From an uncultured Rhodospirillaceae bacterium (lineage in GTDB: Bacteria > Pseudomonadota > Alphaproteobacteria > Rhodospirillales > Magnetospirillaceae), in contig CAJANN010000075.1 in NCBI GenBank assembly GCA_903941095.1, positions 1 to 37,454 of the forward strand: a stretch of DNA of 37,454 nt. The letters run 5' to 3'. Positions within the stretch are counted from its first letter, which is position 1. Each line of letters starts with the position of its first letter. Both the position numbers and the translations under genes were made by a program. The notes beneath the pieces are model-generated. The model had not been told where the DNA came from, searched no databases, and saw only the letters and a program-made list of their open reading frames with translations. Positions 21,498 through 28,834 of the stretch are shown in pieces.

Positions 21498-23741
21498 ATG
21501 GCCGCCACCGCCATGCCCCTGCCGGCCTTGCGCGACGAGTTGTCGCTGCATCCCGGCCCGGCCGCGCTGGATGGATCGCCCACCTGGACCATCCGGGATC
21601 CGGTGCGAAACAAGTACTTCCGCGTCGGCTGGGTTGCCTTCGAGGCGCTTTCGCGCTGGGGCGGCACGGCGGGCGAGGTGGCGGCGGCCGTCCGTGCCGA
21701 AACCACCATCGACATGGGTGACGATGAGGTGATGGATGTCGCCAAGTTCCTCCACGGCAACCACCTGACCCAGGTGGTCAGTCATGCCGACACGCTGCGG
21801 CTGGCCGAGCAGGCGGCGGCCGAGAAGCATTCCTTTTTCAACTGGCTGTTACACCATTACCTGTTCTTCCGCATTCCGCTGGTGCGGCCCGACCGCTTCC
21901 TGGGCGCCATGCTGCCGTTGGTGGCGTGGGTGGGAAGCCGCTGGTTCCGCGGGGCCACCGCCGGGGCTTTGCTGCTGGGCCTGATGCTGGTGGCGCGACA
22001 GTGGGAGCTGTTCGCCGCCACATTGGTGGATACCTTTTCGCTATCGGGCATGGTCAGCTACGGTATCGCCCTGTCGCTGGTCAAGGTGATCCACGAACTG
22101 GCCCACGGCCTGACCGCCAAGCGCATGGGGTGCCGGGTACCCACCATGGGCGTCGCCTTCCTGGTGATGTGGCCGGTGTTGTATACCGATGTCAACGAGA
22201 CCTGGACCCTGGCGTCGCGGCGTCAACGTCTATTGATTGGGGCGGCAGGCATTATGGCCGAACTGGCAGTGGCGGCCTGGGCCACCCTGCTCTGGGCCTT
22301 CCTGCCCGACGGGGCGTTGCGCCAGGGGGTCTTCGTCCTGGCCGCCGTCACCTGGGTGTCGTCGCTGGCCATCAATCTCAGCCCCTTCATGCGCTTCGAC
22401 GGCTATTTCCTGGCCATGGACGCGCTGGAACTGCCCAACCTCCACCCCCGGGCCTTCGCCATGGCCAAATGGTGGCTGCGCGAAGTGCTGTTCGGCCTAG
22501 GCGAGCCTGCGCCGGAGGACATGGATGTCGGTCGAAGTCGGGGCATGGTGGCCTTCGCCATCGCGGTGTGGATCTATCGCCTGGCGCTGTTCCTCGGCAT
22601 CGCAGTGCTGGTCTATCATTTCTTCATCAAGGCGGTGGGGGTGCTGCTGTTCGCCGTCGAGATCGGCTGGTTCGTATTCCTGCCCATCTGGAACGAGGTC
22701 AAGGAATGGGCCAAACGACGGGGCGACATCCTCGAAGGGAACCGTTGGAAACGACCACTGATCGGTCTTGGTCTCGTCTTGCTGGTGGCCGTCATCCCCT
22801 GGCGCACCCGTGTCGAGGCCCCTGCCAGCGTCGCCGCCGAGATCAACGCGCCGCTGTTCCTACCCACGCCCGCCCGGCTGGAAAGAGCTCTGGTGGAGCG
22901 CGGCCAGCGTGTCGCAGCAGGGACGCCGCTTTTGGACTTCGCCTCCCCCGACATCGCTGCCCGGCGGGCCATCATCGCGGCAAGGCTGGTTGGCAAATCC
23001 GCCGAGTTGGAGGCGGTCAGGCTCGATCCCTTCGGGCGCGAACGTTTGTCGGCCCTGACTGAGGAATTATCCCGGCTCGGCTCGGAAAAGGCGGCGTTGG
23101 ACGCCGAGGCCGAGCGCTTGACCATTACCGCGCCCCATGCCGGTGTGTTCCTCGATCCGCTGCCCGATCTGAAAACTGGTGCCTGGCTGTCGCCCAAGCA
23201 GCAACTGGGGCTGATCCGCGCCGATGGCGCCACCATCGCCACCGCCTATGTGGCCGAGGATGATCTGGAGCGGATCGGGGAGGGGGGCGAGGCCCGCTTC
23301 ATCCCCCATGGCCTCGATCACGCTGGGCTGAACGGCAGGGTGCTGTCCATCGACCGCAATCCGGTCAAGATTCTCACCGACCCAGCCCTGGCCTCGCTTC
23401 ATGGCGGCGACATCCCGGTGCGGGTATCGGGACAGATTCTGGTTCCCCAGGGCAGCTTTTTCCGCGTTAGCATCCGCCTCGACGGCCCGGCGCCCGACCT
23501 CAAACTGATCGGCCATGCCCGGATCAGCGGCCAAGGCCAAAGCCTGATCGGACGCACCATCCGCGCCGCCCTAGTAGTCCTTGTCCGCGAATGGGGGGCA
23601 ACCGTGTCTTCGAATCCTACGATCAGATCATCGCCTTGTGCTGCCATGCCTGGAACAAGCTCATCGACCAGACATGGAAAATCATCTCCATCGGCCGTCG
23701 TCAGTGGGCTCATGGGTTTTAATCAATGCAGGTTGGTATAA
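21498..23741 (+). CDS. PqqD-like / M50 metalloprotease / HlyD fusion, altered 3' end
   Basis: The predicted 747-residue protein begins with a PqqD-like winged domain (TWTIRDPVRNKYFRVGWVAF, about 28-95). A multi-spanning site-2-protease-type membrane domain follows, with zinc motif HELAH (His199-Glu200-His203) and the distal LSPFMRFDGYF motif (Asp301). Further helices lead to a periplasmic lipoyl/HlyD region (about 430-690). This is the layout of YydH-like peptide zinc metalloproteases, which accompany adaptor-type exporters. It may process or hold the LEPR protein during export. After VLVREWG the frame runs into DNA of an IS630-type transposase read in the wrong frame, so the last roughly 47 residues are not native. 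Only a few native residues are probably lost, so activity may remain. Confidence 0.88.
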   Translation: MAATAMPLPALRDELSLHPGPAALDGSPTWTIRDPVRNKYFRVGWVAFEALSRWGGTAGEVAAAVRAETTIDMGDDEVMDVAKFLHGNHLTQVVSHADTLRLAEQAAAEKHSFFNWLLHHYLFFRIPLVRPDRFLGAMLPLVAWVGSRWFRGATAGALLLGLMLVARQWELFAATLVDTFSLSGMVSYGIALSLVKVIHELAHGLTAKRMGCRVPTMGVAFLVMWPVLYTDVNETWTLASRRQRLLIGAAGIMAELAVAAWATLLWAFLPDGALRQGVFVLAAVTWVSSLAINLSPFMRFDGYFLAMDALELPNLHPRAFAMAKWWLREVLFGLGEPAPEDMDVGRSRGMVAFAIAVWIYRLALFLGIAVLVYHFFIKAVGVLLFAVEIGWFVFLPIWNEVKEWAKRRGDILEGNRWKRPLIGLGLVLLVAVIPWRTRVEAPASVAAEINAPLFLPTPARLERALVERGQRVAAGTPLLDFASPDIAARRAIIAARLVGKSAELEAVRLDPFGRERLSALTEELSRLGSEKAALDAEAERLTITAPHAGVFLDPLPDLKTGAWLSPKQQLGLIRADGATIATAYVAEDDLERIGEGGEARFIPHGLDHAGLNGRVLSIDRNPVKILTDPALASLHGGDIPVRVSGQILVPQGSFFRVSIRLDGPAPDLKLIGHARISGQGQSLIGRTIRAALVVLVREWGATVSSNPTIRSSPCAAMPGTSSSTRHGKSSPSAVVSGLMGFNQCRLV
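23597..23722 (+). mobile_element. IS630-family transposase, 3' remnant
   Basis: Read one frame off from the M50 gene, these bases encode 41 residues plus TAA: GNRVFESYDQIIALCCHAWN, then KLIDQTWKI and the end RRQWAHGF. This is the characteristic C-terminus of IS630-type transposases (SYD, AWN, WAH). The rest of the transposase, including its DDE residues, is absent. The remnant begins exactly where the M50/HlyD protein loses its family-like sequence, so an insertion followed by deletion replaced the natural 3' end of the operon. Confidence 0.8.
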
Positions 23742-23778
23742 CGTGATGCGTAACAATAGAATAACGTTATGCATAACG
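23740..23778. promoter_or_regulatory. Two related near-palindromes in noncoding gap
   Basis: CGTTATGCATAACG (23765-23778) is a perfect 14-bp palindrome, and 25 bp upstream lies the related CGTGATGCGTAAC (23740-23752). The spot is AT-rich relative to its surroundings and follows the transposase remnant. The sites could be part of the IS end or an operator. The remainder of 23779-23966 contains no gene or structure that I can support. Confidence 0.35.
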
Positions 23779-23966
23779 GTATTCCAAACGTGTGCGGGAC
23801 CTGCCAAATTCGTCGGCAACCCTCAGCTTCTGTGGGGCGTTCCCTCGACTGCCCCTGGACGAACTTGGCACCGGCCATTCTCCAGACCGAAGGGAGAATC
23901 CAGCGAAGTAGGGATTGGTCGATCTTCCGCGCCCGGGGTGTCTTGGCTGAAGCCTTCTCGGCACCC

Positions 23967-25715
23967 TCAAACGATTAACCGACCGAGCCCAATCTGTCCC
24001 ACCGGCGCCTCGGCCTGCCACGGCACCAATGCGGAGCGCTTGGCCAGGTCCTCGACGACCCTGCCGATGAACGGCCGCTCGTAGCCCCCGCGCCGGCTCA
24101 AGAGGGGATGCTCGGTCCCGCTGGCCAACAGGCTCTGGTTGATCACCCAGGCGTAGGGGATGATGCCCGCCCGGGCCAGATCCTGTTGCAGCCGCTCGGC
24201 CTCGTGCACCGGGGTGGCTTCGGCCAGGGTGACGATCAGAACGCGGGTGAAGGCGGGATCGCGCAGGCGGGGCAGCAACTGACGCACCGCTTCCGGCATG
24301 TCGGTCTGGGTGCGCATCACCTCGCGGTGATAGGCCTCGGCAGCGTCCAGCAGCAGGATGGTGTGCCCGGTCGGCGCGGTGTCGAGGATGACGAAGCGGT
24401 TCTTGCCGTCCTCCACCGTGCGGGCGAAGGCGCGGAAGACCGCGATCTCCTCGGTGCACGGCGAACGCAGGTCTTCCTCCAGCATGGCGCGGCCGGCGGT
24501 GTCGAGGCCGCCGCCGGCCTTGGCCAGCACCTCGTCCCGGTAATGTTGGACCTCGGCTTCCGGATCGATGCGGGAAACCTGGAGGTTGGCGGTCCTGCCA
24601 CCCACCGTCGCCGCCACATGGGCGGCGGGATCGGTGGTCGACAGGGTGACCGCATGGCCGCGCCCGGCCAGGGCCACCGCGATGGCGGCGGCCACGGTGG
24701 TCTTGCCGACGCCGCCCTTGCCCATAGTCATGATGACGCCATGCCCCATGGACTCCAACGTGTCGATCAGCGGCGCCAGGCCGGGGGGCAGGACCGTATC
24801 GGCCGCAGATGCGGGACCGTCATCCGTTTCCGGGATATCGGGACGGAACATCCGCCGCAGGGCATCCAGGCCGACCGTGCCGCCAGCCAGGAACGGAGTC
24901 TCCCGGCACGGCAGCAGGGCCAGCCCGTCCGGCATGGCGGCCAGGGCCTCGGCACCACGGCGCTCCATGGCCAGGGCGACGGTATCCGTGCTGTCGCCGG
25001 CCGAAAACACGCCGTTGAGCGCCAGGCACAGATTGCTGACACCCAGTTCGGCCAGTTCCTTGCGGGTCCGTTCGGCCTCGCGGAGCGCCGATGTTTCGGG
25101 GCGGGCCACCAGGACGATGGTGGTCGAGGCGGCATCGGACAACTGCGCCACCGTGGCGGCGTAGAGCGCCTTCTGTTTCTCCAGTCCCGCCAGCGGCCCC
25201 AGGCAGGACGCGCCGCCGGTGGAGGATGCGATGAAGTCGTTCCAGGCCGACGGCAGGGTCAGCAGTCGCAGGGTATGGCCGGTCGGCGCGGTGTCGAAGA
25301 TGACATGATCGAACTCCGCCGTCGCCGCCGGGTCCCCCAGCAGCTTGGCGAACTCGTCAAAGGCGGCGATCTCGACGGTGCAGGCGCCGGAGAACTGTTC
25401 CTCCATGCTGGCGATGGCGGCCGGCGGCAGGATGCCGCGGTAAGGCCCCACCATGCGCTCGCGATACGCATGGGCCGACGCTTCCGGGTCGATGTTCATG
25501 GCGGACAGCCCGGGAGCGCCGGCGATGGCGGTCGGAGCCTGTCCGAGCGGCGTGCCGAGCACCTCGTCCAGATTGGAGGCCGGATCGGTGCTGACGATCA
25601 GCACCCGCTTGCCGATCTCGGCCAGGGCCAGGCCGGTGGCGCAGGACAGCGAGGTCTTGCCCACGCCGCCCTTGCCGGTGAAGAACAAGATCCGGGTGTC
25701 GGGTGCGCTGGTCAT
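23967..25715 (-). CDS. arsA: Arsenite-transporting ATPase ArsA
   Basis: The true start is the ATG at 25715 (MTSAPDTRILFFTGKGG); the longer ORF to 25976 is a shadow of arsD. The 582-residue protein has the duplicated ArsA architecture: a first P-loop GKGGVGKTS near residue 15 and a second GKGGVGKTT near 335, each with its DTAPTGHT signature. Cysteines equivalent to the metalloid-binding trio are visible (FSGACTVEIA, GGASCLGPLA and RSPCTEEIA). ArsA hydrolyses ATP to drive arsenite or antimonite extrusion through the membrane carrier, with metalloid delivered by ArsD. It is the last gene of the ars operon, 10 bp after arsD. Confidence 0.95.
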   Translation of the reverse strand: MTSAPDTRILFFTGKGGVGKTSLSCATGLALAEIGKRVLIVSTDPASNLDEVLGTPLGQAPTAIAGAPGLSAMNIDPEASAHAYRERMVGPYRGILPPAAIASMEEQFSGACTVEIAAFDEFAKLLGDPAATAEFDHVIFDTAPTGHTLRLLTLPSAWNDFIASSTGGASCLGPLAGLEKQKALYAATVAQLSDAASTTIVLVARPETSALREAERTRKELAELGVSNLCLALNGVFSAGDSTDTVALAMERRGAEALAAMPDGLALLPCRETPFLAGGTVGLDALRRMFRPDIPETDDGPASAADTVLPPGLAPLIDTLESMGHGVIMTMGKGGVGKTTVAAAIAVALAGRGHAVTLSTTDPAAHVAATVGGRTANLQVSRIDPEAEVQHYRDEVLAKAGGGLDTAGRAMLEEDLRSPCTEEIAVFRAFARTVEDGKNRFVILDTAPTGHTILLLDAAEAYHREVMRTQTDMPEAVRQLLPRLRDPAFTRVLIVTLAEATPVHEAERLQQDLARAGIIPYAWVINQSLLASGTEHPLLSRRGGYERPFIGRVVEDLAKRSALVPWQAEAPVGQIGLGRLIV

Positions 25716-25725
25716 GGCTTTGTCC

Positions 25726-26100
25726 TCAGCAGCACCCGGACTTGGGCGAACAGCAGGATGGGCCATCGGCCTTGACGGTGATCTTCGGCTTGGGAAGGCC
25801 GATGCCCAGCTTGGCGGCCAGCTGGTCGCGGGTGAGATGGATGCCGGTCGAGACGATGTGGCCGTCGATGGCGATGATCGGCAGGCGATCCATGCCGGCC
25901 TCCATCTCCTTGACCACCGCCGGATTGGCGGCGAAGGCCTGCGGCTCGGTGCCGAGATTGTAGCGCTGGACGGCAACGCCTTGCTCGGCGACCCACTTCA
26001 GATCGGCGGCGAAGGCCACCAGGGCCGGGTCCACCTCGGGGCCGCACACGCCGGTCGAACAGCACATGGCGGGATCGTAGACTTCGAGCTTCTTCATCAT
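25726..26100 (-). CDS. arsD: Arsenic metallochaperone ArsD
   Basis: The protein has 124 residues with a thioredoxin-like fold. The N-terminal CCSTGVCGPEVD holds the vicinal Cys pair plus third Cys that bind As(III). Two further vicinal pairs occur at the C-terminus (SCCSPKSGCC), as in the plasmid R773 protein. ArsD passes arsenite to ArsA and represses weakly. Two ATGs are adjacent (26100 and 26097); AGGAGG is 2 nt from the first and 5 nt from the second, so the second is probably used. The gene lies between the glutaredoxin-type arsC and arsA on the same strand. Confidence 0.95.
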   Translation of the reverse strand: MMKKLEVYDPAMCCSTGVCGPEVDPALVAFAADLKWVAEQGVAVQRYNLGTEPQAFAANPAVVKEMEAGMDRLPIIAIDGHIVSTGIHLTRDQLAAKLGIGLPKPKITVKADGPSCCSPKSGCC

Positions 26101-26118
26101 GTCCTCCTATGCCTTCGT

Positions 26119-26547
26119 TCAGACGGGGCGCTTTCCATGCTCATCGACGACCTGCTCCCCGTCTTCCTTGGCGAAGGCGCCCCGCTGGGGGTTCGGGAGA
26201 ATGTCGAGGACCGCCTCGGACGGGCGGCAGAGCTTCACGCCCAGGGGCGTGACCACGATGGGGCGGTTGATCAGGACGGGATGAGCCATCATCGCGTCGA
26301 CAAGCTGGTCATCGGTCAGCGCCGCATCATCCAATCCCAGATCGGCGTAAGGCGTGCCCTTCCGGCGCAGCAGGTCGCGGACCGGAATGCCCATGCGCGA
26401 GATCAGCGCCTCCAGCTCATCTCTGGTGGGCGGGGTCTGCAGATATTCGATAACCCGGGGCTCCTCGCCGGAATTGCGGATCAGCCCCAACGTATTGCGC
26501 GAAGTGCCGCATGCCGGGTTGTGATAGATGGTGATTTCGCTGTTCAT
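26119..26547 (-). CDS. arsC: Arsenate reductase, glutaredoxin type
   Basis: A 142-residue protein of the ArsC/Spx family. ITIYHNPACGTSRNTL carries the single catalytic Cys followed by the conserved GxSRN, and RPSEAVLDILP is the standard C-terminal motif. It reduces arsenate to arsenite using glutathione and glutaredoxin. The operon also contains an unrelated thioredoxin-type ArsC. It lies 16 bp downstream of acr3 and 18 bp upstream of arsD, same strand. Confidence 0.95.
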   Translation of the reverse strand: MNSEITIYHNPACGTSRNTLGLIRNSGEEPRVIEYLQTPPTRDELEALISRMGIPVRDLLRRKGTPYADLGLDDAALTDDQLVDAMMAHPVLINRPIVVTPLGVKLCRPSEAVLDILPNPQRGAFAKEDGEQVVDEHGKRPV

Positions 26548-26563
26548 GCCGGTTCTCCCGCGA

Positions 26564-27622
26564 CTACGCCTTGGCCTCGTACCAGTCCTTGCTGGCGTTG
26601 ACGATCTTGACCACCGACAGCATCACCGGCACCTCGATCAGCACGCCGACCACGGTGGCAAGGGCCGCTCCCGACTGGAAGCCGAACAGGCTGATGGCGG
26701 CGGCCACGGCCAGTTCGAAGAAGTTGCTGGCTCCGATCAGCGCCGAGGGGCCGGCGACGCAATGGGCGACGCCCAGGCGCTTGTTGAGCAGATAGGCCAG
26801 ACCGGAATTGAAGTAGACCTGGATGGTGATGGGCACCGCCAGCATGGCGATGACCAGCGGCTGGGCGATGATCTGCTCGCCCTGGAAGCCGAACAGCAGC
26901 ACCAGGGTGCTCAGCAGCGCCAGCAGCGATAGCGGACCCAGCTTGGCCAGGGTGCCGGCCAGGACCTGCCCGCCTTGGGCCAGCAGGGTTTTTCGCCAGA
27001 TTTGCGCGACGATCACCGGCACCACGATGTACAGCGCCACCGACAGCAGCAGGGTGTCCCACGGCACGGTGATGGAGGACAGGCCGAGCAGCAATCCGAC
27101 GATGGGAGCGAATGCCACGACCATGATCAGATCGTTGACCGCCACCTGGCTGAGCGTGAAATGGGGCTCGCCATTGGTCAGGTTGGACCACACGAACACC
27201 ATCGCGGTGCAAGGCGCGGCCGCCAGCAGGATCAATCCGGCGATATAGCTGTCGATCTGATCGGCGGGCAGATAGGGCCTGAACAGATGGCTGACGAAAA
27301 CCCAGCCCAGCAGGGACATGGAAAACGGCTTGACGCCCCAATTGATGAACAGCGTCACACCGATGCCCCGCCAATGCTCTTTGACCTGATGCAGGGCGCC
27401 GAAGTCGATCTTCAGCAGCATGGGGATGATCATCAGCCAGATCAGAAGAGCGACCGGCAGGTTGACCTGGGCCAGTTCGAGGCGGCCAATGGCTTGGAAC
27501 GGGCCGGGCAGCCAATGGCCCAGGGCCACGCCGGCGACGATGCACAGGCCGACCCAAAGGGTCAGGAACCGCTCGAACAGGGTCATGGCCGGCTTGATCG
27601 CCATGTCGCCGGGGGCGGACAT
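26564..27622 (-). CDS. acr3: Arsenite efflux carrier Acr3
   Basis: The start is the ATG at 27622 (MSAPGDMAIKPAMTLF); the longer frame upstream belongs to the preceding arsC. The 352-residue protein has about ten hydrophobic segments. It carries the Acr3 signature around the essential Cys (AAPCTAMVFVWSNLTNGEP) and the conserved TVVGVLIEVPVMLSVV helix near the end. Acr3 carriers export arsenite across the inner membrane and can couple to ArsA. The start overlaps the upstream arsC stop (TGATG), so translation is coupled. Confidence 0.95.
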   Translation of the reverse strand: MSAPGDMAIKPAMTLFERFLTLWVGLCIVAGVALGHWLPGPFQAIGRLELAQVNLPVALLIWLMIIPMLLKIDFGALHQVKEHWRGIGVTLFINWGVKPFSMSLLGWVFVSHLFRPYLPADQIDSYIAGLILLAAAPCTAMVFVWSNLTNGEPHFTLSQVAVNDLIMVVAFAPIVGLLLGLSSITVPWDTLLLSVALYIVVPVIVAQIWRKTLLAQGGQVLAGTLAKLGPLSLLALLSTLVLLFGFQGEQIIAQPLVIAMLAVPITIQVYFNSGLAYLLNKRLGVAHCVAGPSALIGASNFFELAVAAAISLFGFQSGAALATVVGVLIEVPVMLSVVKIVNASKDWYEAKA

Positions 27623-28080
27623 CAGACCTCTCCCGCCCGGTCCGGCCCCAAGTCGATCAGTCGCCGCATCTTGGCCTCGATCATGGCGTAGACCCTGCGG
27701 AATTCGGCCAGCCGTTCCTCGGCGCTGCCCGTGGCGGCTGCCGGATCGGGGAACCCCAGGTGAACCTTGGCGGGATGGCCCTGCCACACCGGACAGACCT
27801 CGCCCGCGGCGTTGTCGCAGACGGTGATGACCAGATCCATGACGGGTGCGCCGGCCACGGCGAATTCATCCCACGATTTGGATCGGTACCCGACGGCAGG
27901 CAGGCCCTTTTCGGCCAGCACCTCCAGCGACAGGGGATTGACCTTGCCGGCAGGGTTGGATCCGGCGCTGAAAGCCCGCCAGCGTCCGCCGCCCAGATGG
28001 TTGATCAGGGCTTCGCCCAGAATGGAGCGGGCGGAATTTCCGGTGCACAGCACGAGGACGTTGATCACGGAATCGGACAT
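27622..28080 (-). CDS. arsC: Arsenate reductase, thioredoxin/LMW-phosphatase type
   Basis: The start is the ATG at 28080 (MSDSVINVLVLCTGNSARS). The 152-residue protein has the phosphatase-type loop CTGNSARS with the catalytic Cys. It also has the two redox cysteines in ITVCDNAAGEVCPVWQG that form the disulfide cascade resolved by thioredoxin. The family is unrelated to the other arsC in the operon, so two electron sources can drive the same reaction. It overlaps arsR upstream by 16 bp and acr3 downstream by 1 bp. Confidence 0.93.
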   Translation of the reverse strand: MSDSVINVLVLCTGNSARSILGEALINHLGGGRWRAFSAGSNPAGKVNPLSLEVLAEKGLPAVGYRSKSWDEFAVAGAPVMDLVITVCDNAAGEVCPVWQGHPAKVHLGFPDPAAATGSAEERLAEFRRVYAMIEAKMRRLIDLGPDRAGEV

Positions 28081-28493
28081 GGATGTTGCCTTGTGGACTC
28101 TGTCGGATGTGGGGGCTGAATCGCCAGGGCGTCCCGGCCCTGGTCGCACAGCGCCTGGACCGGAACCTCGTTGACCATCGCCAGCAGCCTGTGGTCCTCG
28201 ACGATGGTCGGGTCATCCGCCAGGGATGCCCGCACCAGGGCGAGGAACTGTGGGGCGTAGGCGTTCAGGGGCCGCTCCGCCAAACGGTAATAGACCCATT
28301 TGCCATCCCGGCGCTGCTGCAGCAAGCCGGCAACCTTGAGGGCGGCCAGATGCTTGGAAATGGTGGCGGTCGCCAGGCCGAGGACGGCGGTGATCTGGCA
28401 AACGCACAGCTCGCCGTTTTCCAGCAGCTTGAGGATCCGCACCCGCGAGGGATCGACAACGGCCTTGGCCACGGTTTCGAAGGTCTCGATCAT
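28065..28493 (-). CDS. arsR: ArsR-family arsenic-responsive repressor
   Basis: A 142-residue winged-helix repressor. ENGELCVCQITAVLGLATATISKHLAALKVAG contains the ELCVC metalloid-binding motif at the start of the DNA-contacting helices, followed by the wing (RRDGKWVYYRL). It would repress its own operon until arsenite binds. It is the first gene, 36 bp from the -10 box of the promoter identified at 28529-28557. Its C-terminal tail of about 40 residues is longer than in the shortest ArsR proteins and overlaps the next gene. Confidence 0.95.
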   Translation of the reverse strand: MIETFETVAKAVVDPSRVRILKLLENGELCVCQITAVLGLATATISKHLAALKVAGLLQQRRDGKWVYYRLAERPLNAYAPQFLALVRASLADDPTIVEDHRLLAMVNEVPVQALCDQGRDALAIQPPHPTESTRQHPCPIP

Positions 28494-28528
28494 CGGAAAA
28501 CACTATTCTCAATTAGCTGTGCGGCAAA

Positions 28529-28557
28529 ATGATACTTCCGTGACGGACTCCGTTCAA
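28529..28557 (-). promoter_or_regulatory. Sigma70-type promoter of the ars operon
   Basis: On the minus strand TTGAAC (plus-strand 28552-28557) and TATCAT (28529-28534) are separated by exactly 17 bp, close to the consensus. The arsR ATG follows 35 bp after the -10 box, leaving room for an ArsR operator around the start point. Confidence 0.7.
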
Positions 28558-28617
28558 TAGCCGAGTGGAGGTTGACCAGGGTGATCGCCTTTGGACGAGC
28601 GTAGCGAGGATTAGGCC

Positions 28618-28798
28618 CGTTGGGCGCCGCCGCCGCCGCGACGGTGGCGGAGCTGTCGGCCTGACTGCAACAGGCCGGATTCATCGATATCCGCATCCAG
28701 CCAAAGCCGGAAAGCCGCGAGCTGATCGCAGTTGGGTGCCGGGCCTGGGCATCGAGGACCACGTCGTCCCGGCTACCGTCGAGGCCCGCAAACCATGA
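28618..28798 (+). pseudogene. arsM: Decayed 3' end of arsM (arsenite methyltransferase)
   Basis: A plus-strand reading, TVAELSA-stop-LQQAGFIDIRIQPK then ESRELI, continues after a shift near 28730 in another frame as SWVPGLGIEDHVVPATVEARKP followed by a stop. This is the pattern of the ArsM C-terminus (AGF-DIRI-PK-ESR--I--W-PG---ED-V-SA-IEA-KP). An in-frame TGA at 28662 and a one-base shift near 28730 break it, and the catalytic SAM-binding part is absent. It is divergent from arsR, so a methylation gene once stood beside the resistance operon. Bases 28558-28617 and 28799-28834 hold nothing else. Confidence 0.7.
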
Positions 28799-28834
28799 GG
28801 CTGCGCCCGTCCTGACGCCGTTGCCGGATGGCGC

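Noticed and set aside
24108-25775. 555-residue plus-strand ORF opposite arsA
   Set aside because: Shadow of a clear ArsA gene with both P-loops; Gly/Gln/Arg-rich with no domain.
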